A DNA stretch of 64,000 nt from Bacillus sp. AFS015802 (lineage in GTDB: Bacteria > Bacillota > Bacilli > Bacillales > Bacillaceae_B), in the NCBI RefSeq assembly GCF_002561455.1, contig NZ_NTUP01000008.1:1-64000 (forward strand), written 5' to 3'. Position 1 is the first letter of the stretch. The number at the start of each line of letters is the position of its first letter. Of the stretch, positions 16,920 through 25,905 are shown piece after piece. Position numbers and translations under genes: made by a program. The notes beneath the pieces were generated by a model. The model had not been told where the DNA came from and did not search any database. It saw only the letters and a program-made list of their open reading frames with translations.

Positions 16920-19674
16920 AGAAGTTCTCTGGCTTTTGCTCCTGATTCCACTTGGATTCGTTCTCTTTCTCTATGCAAAACAGGGAATGGAAAGGAAAGA
17001 AAGGATAACCATTCTCGTCCTAAGAGGGTGGGCCATGATCCTATTGATCCTGGCCCTTGCCACTCCGTCTCTCGTTTTTCCTGAAAAGGCTAAGCCGGTC
17101 ATCTTTTTAGCGGATCGTTCAGCTTCGGTTTCGATTCAGGAGGACCATATTCTTGATTTGATCAACCAAGGTGCTGCTACCAAGAATGATCGGGACCGAT
17201 ACGGGATTGTTTCATTTGGTGAGAACGCGGAAATTGAACAGACGGTTGCTGGTGAGATGGAGGATGCGGAGCAGTTTGCAGGAGAAATCAAGGAGGGGAA
17301 TACAAACCTTGAGGAAGGATTGGAATACTCATCGAATCTTCTTTCGAATGGAGGGAGGATTATCGCCGTGACCGACGGGAAGGAAACGATGGGGACAGGG
17401 GAAGATGTCATTCCTTTATTAAAGGGGAAGAAGATCGAGGTTGACTGGGTGCCCCTTGAATCCGATACGAAGGAAGACGTAGCCGTAGTGAATGTATCTG
17501 CGCCCTCTATCCAATATGAAGGAGAAGAAACAACCATCACGGTCAATACGTATAGCACGACACAAAAAGAGGTAGAAATGCGCATCGCACTGAATGATCA
17601 AGTGATCATAAAGAAAGACCTTCAGGTGCAGGAAGGCGACAATGAGTTTCAGTTCCGGCATGAAGTAGGTGAATCAGGCTTGCTGGTATATAAGGCAGAA
17701 GTGTTTTCTAAGGGAGATAAAAGTCCAGAAAACAATTCACTCTACCATCTGGCACGCTCGGAAGGACCCGCGAAAGTCCTGCTGGTGGAAAACGCATCCG
17801 GTGAAAGTGCATTAACACCATTACTAAACGCTGCCGGGTTTACCGTCGATGTCTATAAGCCGGAACAATTGCCGGGGAAGCTGACATCCTATCTGCAATA
17901 TCAAAGCATCCTGTTTGATAATGTAGCTGCCACCACCATCCCTGAGGAAAAAATGCTTCTAATGGAAAAAAGTGTGAAAGAATTCGGGAGAGGATTCATT
18001 ATGTTCGGAGGAAGTGACAGCTTTGCCCTTGGGGGATACTTTAAAACACCGATCGAACGATTACTCCCCGTGGATATGGAAGTGAAAGGGAAGAAGGAAT
18101 TACCGTCCCTGGGCCTTGTGATCGTCCTCGACCGTTCAGGCAGTATGAATGGCCAAAAGATCGCCCTGGCAAAAGAAGCTGCTGCAAGGACGGTCTCTCT
18201 CCTAAGGGACAAAGATACATTGGGAGTCATTGCCTTCGATGACCGTCCATGGGAAATCGTCAAGACCAAGCCTCTCACGAATCGAAAAAAAGTTGAAGAG
18301 CAGATCCGTTCGATTTCTTCAGGGGGTGGGACAGAAATCTTCACCTCCTTACAACAGGCGTATGCGAGTCTTGAGAATCTCCCTCTGAAGAGAAAGCATA
18401 TCGTCCTTCTGACAGACGGGCAATCAGCCACGACGGAGAGTTACCAGACGCTTGTGGAAGACGGCCATGATAAACAAATCACTTTATCGACCGTTTCAAT
18501 CGGAGAAGGTGCGGACAGGAAACTGCTGAACGATTTGTCTCTGTGGGGGAAAGGCAGATTCTATGATGTCAACGATGCCAGTGTGATACCGAGCATCTTA
18601 ACGAGGGAGACCGTGATCACGACCAGAACCTATATAGAAGATCAACCGTTTTATCCAAGCTTCCAATCTTCCGAATGGTCCAGCTTGTTTAAAAACGGGG
18701 CTCCCCAGATGAATGCTTATATTGCGACCTCCCTGAAAGGGTCTGCCCGGATGGAAATGGAGAGCGGAAAGAAAGATCCTGTCCTGGCTACCTGGAGGTA
18801 CGGCCTAGGAAGGTCGTTTGCTTTTACGTCGGATACGAGTGGGAAATGGACGGGTGATTTTGCGCGGTGGGAAGGCTGGCCGAAGTTCGTGAATGAGCTT
18901 GTTACCCGTTCGTTTCCTGACATCCGGTCCAATCCATTTTCCATCGATATGAAGGAAGGCGGCGAAAATACACGATTAAAGCTGTCATCTTCCGAGGGAA
19001 ACGTATCGCCGCTTGAGGTGTCGGTCCTGTCTGAAGAAGGAGAAACGATCCCTGCAACGACCAGGATAAAGGCACCGGGGGACTATGAGGTTGTATTTGA
19101 AGATCGTTTAGCACCCGGTCTGTACAATATGACTATTTCCAATAAGGGAGAGGAGGCTGGAAGCTCATTTCAGACAGGCTTCTCAGTCCCTTATTCCAAA
19201 GAATATTCTTTCAAGGGGGGAGTCCAGTCACTGGACACAATCGTAGAGGAAACGGGTGGAAGGAAATCTTCTTCCACGAAAGAAGCATTCAGGGAGCTAA
19301 TGACCCCATCTTTTAAAGAACAGTCCATTCAAAGCATGCTGATCATCACAGGCTTCCTATTATTCTATAGTGAGATTTTCATAAGGAGATTCGGGCTTGG
19401 CCCATTAAAGAAAGTGTATGACCTGGCTAAACCCCGCAAGACTTCAAGTGTGGTGAAGGAGAAGACAAATGTTGAAAAGCTTGGCAGAAAAATTGAAAGA
19501 GAACGGCGGGAGGATGAGTGGAAGAAAACTGACAGTATGACCTCGTCTGAAGTGACCCATGATAAAAAGCAACCTGTGAAGAAAGTGAAGCCGGAGAAAG
19601 CAGCACCTGTGTCAAATGGGGATGACGAACGACTGAAACGGCTGATTGAAGCCAAAAAGAGAAGAGATAAATAA
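16903..19674 (+). CDS. Large membrane protein with two von Willebrand A-like modules
   Basis: The 923-residue protein has two N-terminal membrane helices (about 5-24 and 38-58). A degenerate vWA module follows (DRSASVS near 71-77), then a glutamine-amidotransferase-like domain (GFIMFGGSDSFALGGY near 368). A second vWA module has an intact DRSGSMN site near 410-416, and a membrane helix lies at about 810-829. The last 90 residues are Lys/Glu-rich and presumably cytosolic. The start is GTG 16903 with GGGAGG upstream, inside the previous gene. It closes the cluster before a strong terminator. Two vWA units suggest a metal-dependent adhesion or assembly role, by inference. Confidence 0.82.
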   Translation: MGIEFEEVLWLLLLIPLGFVLFLYAKQGMERKERITILVLRGWAMILLILALATPSLVFPEKAKPVIFLADRSASVSIQEDHILDLINQGAATKNDRDRYGIVSFGENAEIEQTVAGEMEDAEQFAGEIKEGNTNLEEGLEYSSNLLSNGGRIIAVTDGKETMGTGEDVIPLLKGKKIEVDWVPLESDTKEDVAVVNVSAPSIQYEGEETTITVNTYSTTQKEVEMRIALNDQVIIKKDLQVQEGDNEFQFRHEVGESGLLVYKAEVFSKGDKSPENNSLYHLARSEGPAKVLLVENASGESALTPLLNAAGFTVDVYKPEQLPGKLTSYLQYQSILFDNVAATTIPEEKMLLMEKSVKEFGRGFIMFGGSDSFALGGYFKTPIERLLPVDMEVKGKKELPSLGLVIVLDRSGSMNGQKIALAKEAAARTVSLLRDKDTLGVIAFDDRPWEIVKTKPLTNRKKVEEQIRSISSGGGTEIFTSLQQAYASLENLPLKRKHIVLLTDGQSATTESYQTLVEDGHDKQITLSTVSIGEGADRKLLNDLSLWGKGRFYDVNDASVIPSILTRETVITTRTYIEDQPFYPSFQSSEWSSLFKNGAPQMNAYIATSLKGSARMEMESGKKDPVLATWRYGLGRSFAFTSDTSGKWTGDFARWEGWPKFVNELVTRSFPDIRSNPFSIDMKEGGENTRLKLSSSEGNVSPLEVSVLSEEGETIPATTRIKAPGDYEVVFEDRLAPGLYNMTISNKGEEAGSSFQTGFSVPYSKEYSFKGGVQSLDTIVEETGGRKSSSTKEAFRELMTPSFKEQSIQSMLIITGFLLFYSEIFIRRFGLGPLKKVYDLAKPRKTSSVVKEKTNVEKLGRKIERERREDEWKKTDSMTSSEVTHDKKQPVKKVKPEKAAPVSNGDDERLKRLIEAKKRRDK

Positions 19675-19703
19675 AAAGAGAAGGCGATTGCCTTCTCTTT
19701 CAA
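19674..19703. terminator. Bidirectional terminator ending the MoxR/vWA cluster
   Basis: AAAGAGAAGGC and GCCTTCTCTTT form a perfect stem around GATT, between the convergent vWA and mscS genes. Confidence 0.88.
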
Positions 19704-19709
19704 CTTTCA

Positions 19710-20576
19710 TCAGTCTTCTTTTTTCTCAATGTAAACCTGATGAGGATAAGGTATTTCGATTCCATTTTGATCGAGAGCTTCTTTCAGTGCCTTTCGAAGC
19801 TTTCTTTCCACTCCCCATTGCTCCATGTTTTTCGTTTTGCATAATACCCGGAGAACAACATCGGAGGCACCAAGTGTCTGAACGCCCAGCACATTTGGAC
19901 CATCGACAATATTATCATCTTCCCTGGCAATCGTATCGCATACCTGCTGAAGCACGACCATTGCCTTATCGATGTCATCGTCATATGAAATCCCGATATC
20001 GACAAGTGCTCTCATGTTTCCACGGGAATGGTTGCTGACACTCGTAATTTCCCTGTTCGGAACATAATGAAGGGTTCCATCGAATCCGCGGATATGCGTC
20101 GTCCGTAAACCGACCTCTTCCACGATTCCAGAGAAGCTCCCCGTCGACACATAATCACCGACGTCAACTTGCTTCTCAAGAAGAATGAAGAATCCTGTAA
20201 CGACATCGCTTACCAGCCCTTGCGCACCGAACCCGACGGCCAGTCCGACAATCCCTGCCCCGGCAAGGATCGCCGTTACCTCTATACCGAAGATTTGTAG
20301 AATCGTAACGAAGAAAACGAATATCAGGATATAACCGACTATGTTCTTGGAAAGACCCTGTAATGTCTGCGCACGTCCCTCAGACACATCGTTCCTTTTT
20401 CGATACTTGTCAAAGATCCTTTCGATCACTTTGTTGGCTGCTCCCTTTACAATGATAAAAGCGATCCAAATCGCCAGGATTTGCAAGGCACCTATTCCGA
20501 TCGTCACTAAAAGACCGCCCCAATTAAAATTGGAAAGTCGATCACTTAAAGCGGTAAGACCAAATATGTATTCCAA
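19710..20576 (-). CDS. ykuT: Small-conductance mechanosensitive channel (MscS family, YkuT-like)
   Basis: The 288-residue MscS-family channel has three N-terminal membrane helices (roughly residues 18-45, 75-100 and 108-135). The third carries the pore-lining Gly/Ala pattern AILAGAGIVGLAVGFGAQGL. A beta domain and a mixed C-terminal domain with the FDGTLHYVPNREI motif follow. It opens under membrane tension to release solutes during osmotic downshift. The start is TTG 20576 with AAAGGATG seven bases upstream. The position next to ykuU matches B. subtilis ykuT, although ykuS is missing here. Confidence 0.9.
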   Translation of the reverse strand: MEYIFGLTALSDRLSNFNWGGLLVTIGIGALQILAIWIAFIIVKGAANKVIERIFDKYRKRNDVSEGRAQTLQGLSKNIVGYILIFVFFVTILQIFGIEVTAILAGAGIVGLAVGFGAQGLVSDVVTGFFILLEKQVDVGDYVSTGSFSGIVEEVGLRTTHIRGFDGTLHYVPNREITSVSNHSRGNMRALVDIGISYDDDIDKAMVVLQQVCDTIAREDDNIVDGPNVLGVQTLGASDVVLRVLCKTKNMEQWGVERKLRKALKEALDQNGIEIPYPHQVYIEKKED

Positions 20577-20782
20577 ACCAAAACATCCTTTCCTATTAAA
20601 TGATGACCATTATAGTATACACAATACTCCATGGGTTATGTCAAAGGAGACCTCCCTTTAAAGCATATTGATATATTCCCAAGGTAAGCAGATGATAACC
20701 TTTTATCCGATGTTAATTCCTCGATGGAGAGAGTAGATTCCTGCTGAATAGGGAAAAACAAATAAGGGATGATTCAATTACA

Positions 20783-20843
20783 TTATAATGATTATAATGT
20801 TATATTTAGTATAATTGACTAATAAAACCCAATCCTATATAAT
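20783..20843 (+). promoter_or_regulatory. PerR box and SigA promoter of ykuU
   Basis: A perfect 15-bp inverted repeat, TTATAATGATTATAA (20783-20797), matches the PerR-box consensus at every position. Downstream, TTGACT (20815-20820), a 17-base spacer and TATAAT (20838-20843) give a near-ideal SigA promoter. The box is centred about 60 bp before the expected start site, upstream of the -35. A second -10-like hexamer, TATAAT at 20810-20815, lies nearer the box. Confidence 0.8.
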
Positions 20844-20926
20844 GAAAATTGTGATTGAAAAGGACAGGCTTCGATGTCTGCCTTTCACAAAATATTTCAT
20901 CAAACACTCATTGGAGGGATTTATTC

Positions 20927-21469
20927 ATGGCAGAACGCATGGTTGGTAAACAAGCTCCACGTTTTGAAATGGACGCTGTAATGCCAAACAAAGAATTCGG
21001 TAAAGTATCTTTAGAGGAAAATATGAAAAATGATAAATGGACAGTATTGTTCTTCTATCCAATGGACTTCACATTTGTATGTCCGACGGAAATTACAGCA
21101 ATGTCAGACCGTTACGATGAGTTCGAAGATTTAGATGCAGAAATCATTGGTGTCTCTACAGACACTATTCATACACACTTAGCATGGATCAACACCGACC
21201 GCAAAGAGAACGGTATCGGAGAATTAAACTATCCATTAGCGGCGGATACAAACCATTCCGTATCCCGTGAATATGGTGTCCTGATTGAAGAAGAAGGTGT
21301 TGCTCTTCGTGGCCTTTATATCATCAACCCAGAGGGTGAACTTCAATATCAGGCAGTATTTCACAACAACATCGGCCGTGATGTTGAAGAAACTCTGCGT
21401 GTACTTCAAGCGCTTCAAACCGGCGGCCTCTGCCCTGCAAACTGGAAGCCTGGTCAAAAAACTTTATAA
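20927..21469 (+). CDS. ykuU: 2-Cys peroxiredoxin YkuU
   Basis: The 180-residue typical 2-Cys peroxiredoxin has the peroxidatic cysteine in DFTFVCPTE (about residue 52) and the resolving cysteine in GGLCPANWKPG near the C-terminus. It reduces H2O2 and organic peroxides using thioredoxin-type donors. ATG 20927 follows TTGGAGGGA; the longer frame from 20855 starts upstream of this ribosome site. A PerR box and a strong SigA promoter lie upstream, and a thiol-disulfide protein gene (ykuV) follows after a terminator. Both neighbours fit a peroxide-defence unit. Confidence 0.93.
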   Translation: MAERMVGKQAPRFEMDAVMPNKEFGKVSLEENMKNDKWTVLFFYPMDFTFVCPTEITAMSDRYDEFEDLDAEIIGVSTDTIHTHLAWINTDRKENGIGELNYPLAADTNHSVSREYGVLIEEEGVALRGLYIINPEGELQYQAVFHNNIGRDVEETLRVLQALQTGGLCPANWKPGQKTL

Positions 21470-21482
21470 TTTCCAAATGAAT

Positions 21483-21511
21483 AAAGGTCTAACCGTTTGT
21501 TAGGCCTTTTT
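21483..21511 (+). terminator. Intrinsic terminator after ykuU
   Basis: AAGGTCTAAC pairs with GTTAGGCCTT (one G-U pair) across CGTTT, followed by T residues. Confidence 0.85.
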
Positions 21512-21565
21512 GTTATCACATCCCGTAAATAATAGAAACCATATTGATTGAAGGAGGCTATATTA

Positions 21566-22021
21566 ATGAAGCTTCGTACACCTATGCCAGAATTGACGGG
21601 CGCTACTGAATGGTTGAATGGAGAAGTGACAAAAGAGGATCTGGTAGGGGAAAAACCGACCCTCATTCACTTCTGGTCCATCTCTTGTCACCTTTGCAAA
21701 GAAGCCATGCCACAAGTAAACGAATTTCGTGATCGTTACAGCGATAAACTGAATGTAATGGCTGTTCATATGCCACGATCTGAAGATGATTTAAACCTAG
21801 AGGAAATCAAGAAGGTCGCAGCTCAGCATGACATCACTCAGCCGATCTTTGTGGACAGTGAGCATAAACTGACAGATGCTTTTGAGAATCAATATGTACC
21901 AGCTTATTATGTATTCGATAAAGAGGGGAATCTTCGTCACTTCCAGGCTGGGGGAAGCGGAATGAAAATGCTCGAAAAGCGTGTCAACCGTGTACTGGAT
22001 GAAATGGAAAAAAGCGAATAA
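21566..22021 (+). CDS. ykuV: YkuV, thioredoxin-like thiol-disulfide oxidoreductase
   Basis: The 151-residue thioredoxin-fold protein has the redox motif SCHLCK (WSISCHLCKEAMPQ), identical in arrangement to B. subtilis YkuV, and the cis-proline in YVPAYYV. It has no signal peptide, so it is probably cytosolic. YkuV is thought to act in thiol homeostasis and could serve as an electron donor to the neighbouring peroxiredoxin, which is inference. ATG 21566 follows GAAGGAGG; the six-codon longer frame lacks a site. Terminators on both sides make it transcriptionally separable from ykuU. Confidence 0.92.
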   Translation: MKLRTPMPELTGATEWLNGEVTKEDLVGEKPTLIHFWSISCHLCKEAMPQVNEFRDRYSDKLNVMAVHMPRSEDDLNLEEIKKVAAQHDITQPIFVDSEHKLTDAFENQYVPAYYVFDKEGNLRHFQAGGSGMKMLEKRVNRVLDEMEKSE

Positions 22022-22044
22022 AGTTCAAACATAATGTGGAGGAT

Positions 22045-22072
22045 AGATCGGTCAAAAGACCGATCTTTTTTT
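22045..22072 (+). terminator. Intrinsic terminator after ykuV
   Basis: AGATCGGTC, loop AAAA, GACCGATCT, then seven T residues. Confidence 0.93.
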
Positions 22073-22226
22073 GTGGGAACATTTTTACAATGAATATGAA
22101 TAGTAAGACTTAAGGGAGAATTCATAAAAAGTAAAAAATTCTAAAAAAAGGGTAGATAAATATTTCGAAAGCCGATATATTTAGTAGTACGTTGTTTTTT
22201 TATGGAAGATGGAAGGGAGAGGAATT

Positions 22227-23981
22227 ATGGATACTTTTAAAAAATTGAAAGCCTTTTATTGGCCATATAAAAGGCATTTTATCGTTTCAATGATTTTCTT
22301 GATTTTTGTTACGGGCATTACAGTGGTCTATCCGATGATCTTACAAATAACGATTGATGATGTTATTTTGCAGGGGAAATATGAGTGGATCCCGTACTTG
22401 GCATTCGGCTTTATCGGCATCATGGTGGTGAAAGGGATCGCCACGTTCATTCAACAATATAATGGGGACCTTTTCGGTATCACCTCTGTCTACCGACTGA
22501 GAAATGAATTGTATGAGAAGCTTCAGTTTCTCCCATTCAGTTACTATGATAACGCCAAAACAGGGGATTTGATGTCCCGCTTGACGGCTGATGTGGAAGC
22601 TTTCCGCTTTTTCTTATCCTTTGGTTTTTCGGAGCTGCTCCGCTTCTTCATGCTTGTGACGGTCAGTTTCGGGGTGATGTTCTACTATTCTCCTTCTTTG
22701 ACATTTGTCACCCTGGTTTCGCTGCCATTCCTGGCTATCGCCGTGTACAAATTCGATAAGGCAGTGCATCCTGCGTTCCGCGGGATCCGGAAGTCCTTTG
22801 GAAAGCTGAATACGAATGTACAAGAAAATATCTCTGGAATCAATACGGTGAAATCATTGTCCCGTGAAGATTTCCAAATCAATAAATTCAACCGTTCAAA
22901 CGGTGATTATAAAGATAAGTACCTTTTCACCTCGGATATTTGGGCAAAATACTTTCCATTGATGGAATTCCTGGGAAATATAAGTGTCGTGACACTCCTT
23001 GCATATGGAGGTTACCTGGTGATGAACGGCAACCTTCAGCCGGGTGAGCTTGTCGCGTTTTACAGTTTGGTATGGTATATCATCTGGCCGATCATGAATC
23101 TCGGATTCACGATCAATCTCTTCTCTCAATCCAAGGCATCAGGGGAGCGATTATTGGAGATTCTCGAAGTGGATGAAAAGATTAAGGATCATGGGGATGT
23201 CATTCACGTTGACCGATTGAAAGGCGAAGTGGAGTTCAAACATGTATCACTGAATTACACGGTGCATGACGAAGCAGCCCTTGAGGATATTTCCTTTAAA
23301 GCAGAACCTGGTAAGGTCATCGGTCTGATCGGGGGCACAGGCTCAGGTAAAACAAGTATCACCCAGCTTATCACCCGTTTTTATGAGCCGGAAGAAGGTG
23401 AAATCCTCATTGATGGAAGGGATGTCAAAGATTATTCGTTACAATCACTCCGTCAAAATATCGGATTCGTCCTGCAGGAATCATTCTTATTCTCCTCCAC
23501 CATCAAAGCCAATATTTCCTATGGCCGTCCTGAAGCATCCATGGAGGAAATCATCGAGGCAGCGAAACGTGCCGAGGCCCATGATTTCATTTCGGAATTG
23601 CCTGATGGGTATGATACAAGACTGGGAGAACGGGGCTTGGGTCTTTCAGGTGGTCAGAAACAACGGATTGCCATCGCGAGGGCCATTTGTGCAGACCCGT
23701 CGATCCTGATTCTGGATGATGCCACAAGCGCTGTGGACATGGAAACGGAATTCAGGATTCAAAGAGGGATGAAAGAGGTCATGTCCGATCGAACGACCTT
23801 TATCATCGCACACCGGATATCTTCATTAAAGCATGCAGACGAAATCCTTGTCCTTGAAAACGGGAAAATCGTTGAAAGAGGGGTCCATGATTTCTTACTG
23901 AAGAATAACGGACCTTATCAACGGATTTATGATATCCAATACAAAGATCAAAAAAAAATATTACAAACTCAGGAAGGGTAG
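22227..23981 (+). CDS. yknU: ABC exporter half-transporter (YknU-like)
   Basis: The 584-residue protein fuses a six-helix exporter domain (about 1-310) to an ATPase domain with Walker A GGTGSGKTS, signature LSGGQKQR and switch AHR. Walker B reads ILDDATSAVD, so aspartate replaces the usual catalytic glutamate. This is the mark of the degenerate half in heterodimeric exporters. Length and pairing match B. subtilis YknU (585 residues) better than BmrC/BmrD. ATG 22227 follows AAGGGAGAGG. The next gene starts 11 bases downstream, so the two are an operon encoding one heterodimer. The substrate is unknown. Confidence 0.85.
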   Translation: MDTFKKLKAFYWPYKRHFIVSMIFLIFVTGITVVYPMILQITIDDVILQGKYEWIPYLAFGFIGIMVVKGIATFIQQYNGDLFGITSVYRLRNELYEKLQFLPFSYYDNAKTGDLMSRLTADVEAFRFFLSFGFSELLRFFMLVTVSFGVMFYYSPSLTFVTLVSLPFLAIAVYKFDKAVHPAFRGIRKSFGKLNTNVQENISGINTVKSLSREDFQINKFNRSNGDYKDKYLFTSDIWAKYFPLMEFLGNISVVTLLAYGGYLVMNGNLQPGELVAFYSLVWYIIWPIMNLGFTINLFSQSKASGERLLEILEVDEKIKDHGDVIHVDRLKGEVEFKHVSLNYTVHDEAALEDISFKAEPGKVIGLIGGTGSGKTSITQLITRFYEPEEGEILIDGRDVKDYSLQSLRQNIGFVLQESFLFSSTIKANISYGRPEASMEEIIEAAKRAEAHDFISELPDGYDTRLGERGLGLSGGQKQRIAIARAICADPSILILDDATSAVDMETEFRIQRGMKEVMSDRTTFIIAHRISSLKHADEILVLENGKIVERGVHDFLLKNNGPYQRIYDIQYKDQKKILQTQEG

Positions 23982-23991
23982 GTGAAGGGAA

Positions 23992-25815
23992 TTGAGTAAG
24001 AAAAATAAAGTGAATAAAAATATACTGAGCAGATTCCACTACTCAACCGATCAAATAATCGATAAACCATTCAACTGGGAACAGCTCTATCGGTTATTGA
24101 CCTATTTAAAACCATATTCCAAAAAACTGCTGCCACTTTCCATCATCACCGTTCTGATTACAACGGCCGTCCGTTTGATCATTCCGATCCTGATCGGGGT
24201 GTACACCCTCGACAAGGCCATCAGGCAGAAAGATGGGAATCTCTTATTCACCTTAGTCGGAGTCATAGCGGGACTGTATGTTCTGAATTATGTGGCCAAT
24301 GTCCTCCGGATAAGATGGATGAATCAATTGGGCCAGGGGGTCATATATGATCTGAGAAAGCATTTATTCAGTCATGTCCAGTGGCTTTCCCACCGCTTCT
24401 TTGATCAGCGGAGCGCAGGTTCCATCCTTGTCCGGATCATGAATGACATCAATTCCCTGCAAGAGCTGTTTACAAATGGTGTCATCAATCTCCTGATGGA
24501 CATCATCCTGCTCATTGGAATCATCGTGATTCTCTTTACGTTAAGTCCGGAATTGACGCTGGCCGTCATGGTCATCTTGCCGATCATGTTCTTCATCTCT
24601 ACAAGCTTGCGGAAAAACATACGGAAATCCTGGCAGTTGGTCAGGCTCAAGCAATCAAAGCTTAATTCCCATCTGAATGAAAGCATCCAGGGAATCCGGG
24701 TGACCCAATCATTTACACAGGAAAGAGAAAATATGGTGTTCTTTGATGGGGTCAATACAGAGAATTTCGACAGCTGGCGAACGGCGACAAAGAAAAATGC
24801 CATGTTCCGTCCACTGGTTGAATTAACGAACGCAATCGGAACAGCCGTACTCATTTGGTTCGGTGCCCATCTGATTCAAAATGGTTCACTGGAACTTGGT
24901 GAATTCGTCTCGTTTGCATTTTATCTGGGCATGTTCTGGGAGCCGATCTCGAGACTCGGGCAGGTGTACAATCAGCTCCTGATCGGGATGGCTTCGTCAG
25001 AGCGTATCTTCGAATTCCTGGATGAACAACCGATTGTCAATGAAAAGGAGAATGCATTGAATCTGACGGACATCAAAGGAAGGGTTCAATTCGAAAATGT
25101 TGAATTCTCTTATGATGATAAACGAAAAGCACTCCAGAATATCAACCTTGAAATGAAGGCCGGTCAAACCGTGGCACTGGTCGGTCATACAGGATCAGGA
25201 AAGACGACGATCGCCAACCTGATCAGCCGGTTTTACGATCCGACGAATGGGGTGGTGAAAATTGATGGAGTGAATTTACGGGATGCGTCCGTTTCAAGTT
25301 TACGAAGTCAAATCAGTATCGTCCTGCAGGATACATTCATCTTCTCAGGAACGATCATGGATAATATCCGATTCGGACGCCCGGATGCATCGGATGAAGA
25401 GGTCATGAAGGCAGCCGAAGCGATCGGTGCCAATGAATTCATCGAGAAGCTCTCAAACGGCTTCGAAACCGAAGTCGAGGAACGGGGAAATGTGTTATCC
25501 GTCGGTGAAAGACAATTATTGTCCTTTGCACGTGCCCTTTTGGCGAATCCGCGCATCATCATCCTGGATGAAGCGACCGCATCCATCGATACAGAGACAG
25601 AAGTGAAGATACAAAACGCACTGAAGAAATTGCTGAACGGCAGGACCGCGATCATCATCGCCCACCGCCTATCCACCATTCGTGAGTCCGACAATATCTT
25701 TGTCCTCGAAAATGGAAGAATCAAAGAGTCCGGGAACCATGACGAACTGATGGAGCAGCAGGGAGATTATTATGAGTTGGTTAAATCGCAGTTCAGGATG
25801 CTTGAAGCGATGTAA
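23992..25815 (+). CDS. yknV: ABC exporter half-transporter (YknV-like)
   Basis: The 607-residue partner of the preceding half-transporter has six membrane helices followed by an ATPase domain with Walker A GHTGSGKTT, an intact catalytic Walker B ILDEATASID and switch AHR. Its signature is LSVGERQLL, not LSGGQ. The degenerate signature would complete the ATP site formed by the partner's altered Walker B, so one of the two composite sites should be inactive. The start is TTG 23992 after GTGAAGGGA. Length matches B. subtilis YknV (604). A terminator follows. Confidence 0.85.
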   Translation: MSKKNKVNKNILSRFHYSTDQIIDKPFNWEQLYRLLTYLKPYSKKLLPLSIITVLITTAVRLIIPILIGVYTLDKAIRQKDGNLLFTLVGVIAGLYVLNYVANVLRIRWMNQLGQGVIYDLRKHLFSHVQWLSHRFFDQRSAGSILVRIMNDINSLQELFTNGVINLLMDIILLIGIIVILFTLSPELTLAVMVILPIMFFISTSLRKNIRKSWQLVRLKQSKLNSHLNESIQGIRVTQSFTQERENMVFFDGVNTENFDSWRTATKKNAMFRPLVELTNAIGTAVLIWFGAHLIQNGSLELGEFVSFAFYLGMFWEPISRLGQVYNQLLIGMASSERIFEFLDEQPIVNEKENALNLTDIKGRVQFENVEFSYDDKRKALQNINLEMKAGQTVALVGHTGSGKTTIANLISRFYDPTNGVVKIDGVNLRDASVSSLRSQISIVLQDTFIFSGTIMDNIRFGRPDASDEEVMKAAEAIGANEFIEKLSNGFETEVEERGNVLSVGERQLLSFARALLANPRIIILDEATASIDTETEVKIQNALKKLLNGRTAIIIAHRLSTIRESDNIFVLENGRIKESGNHDELMEQQGDYYELVKSQFRMLEAM

Positions 25816-25827
25816 ATAACATGTTTT

Positions 25828-25855
25828 GGCCCCACACTGGTGTGTGGGGTTTTTT
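25828..25855 (+). terminator. Intrinsic terminator after yknV
   Basis: CCCCACAC, loop TGGT, GTGTGGGG, followed by six T residues. Confidence 0.93.
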
Positions 25856-25905
25856 GTGTTGGAATTTGATTGGATAGGGGAACATGGGTATTTGCGAAAT
25901 TTTAT

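Noticed and set aside
19646-20038. 130-codon plus-strand frame over the mscS end
   Set aside because: It is antisense to mscS and crosses a terminator; there are no start signals.
20855-20926. N-terminal extension of the peroxiredoxin
   Set aside because: It starts near the expected transcription start and precedes the real site TTGGAGGGA. The family protein begins at MAERMVG.
23383-23709. 108-codon frame inside yknU
   Set aside because: It lies within a well-supported ATPase domain and shows no ribosome site.
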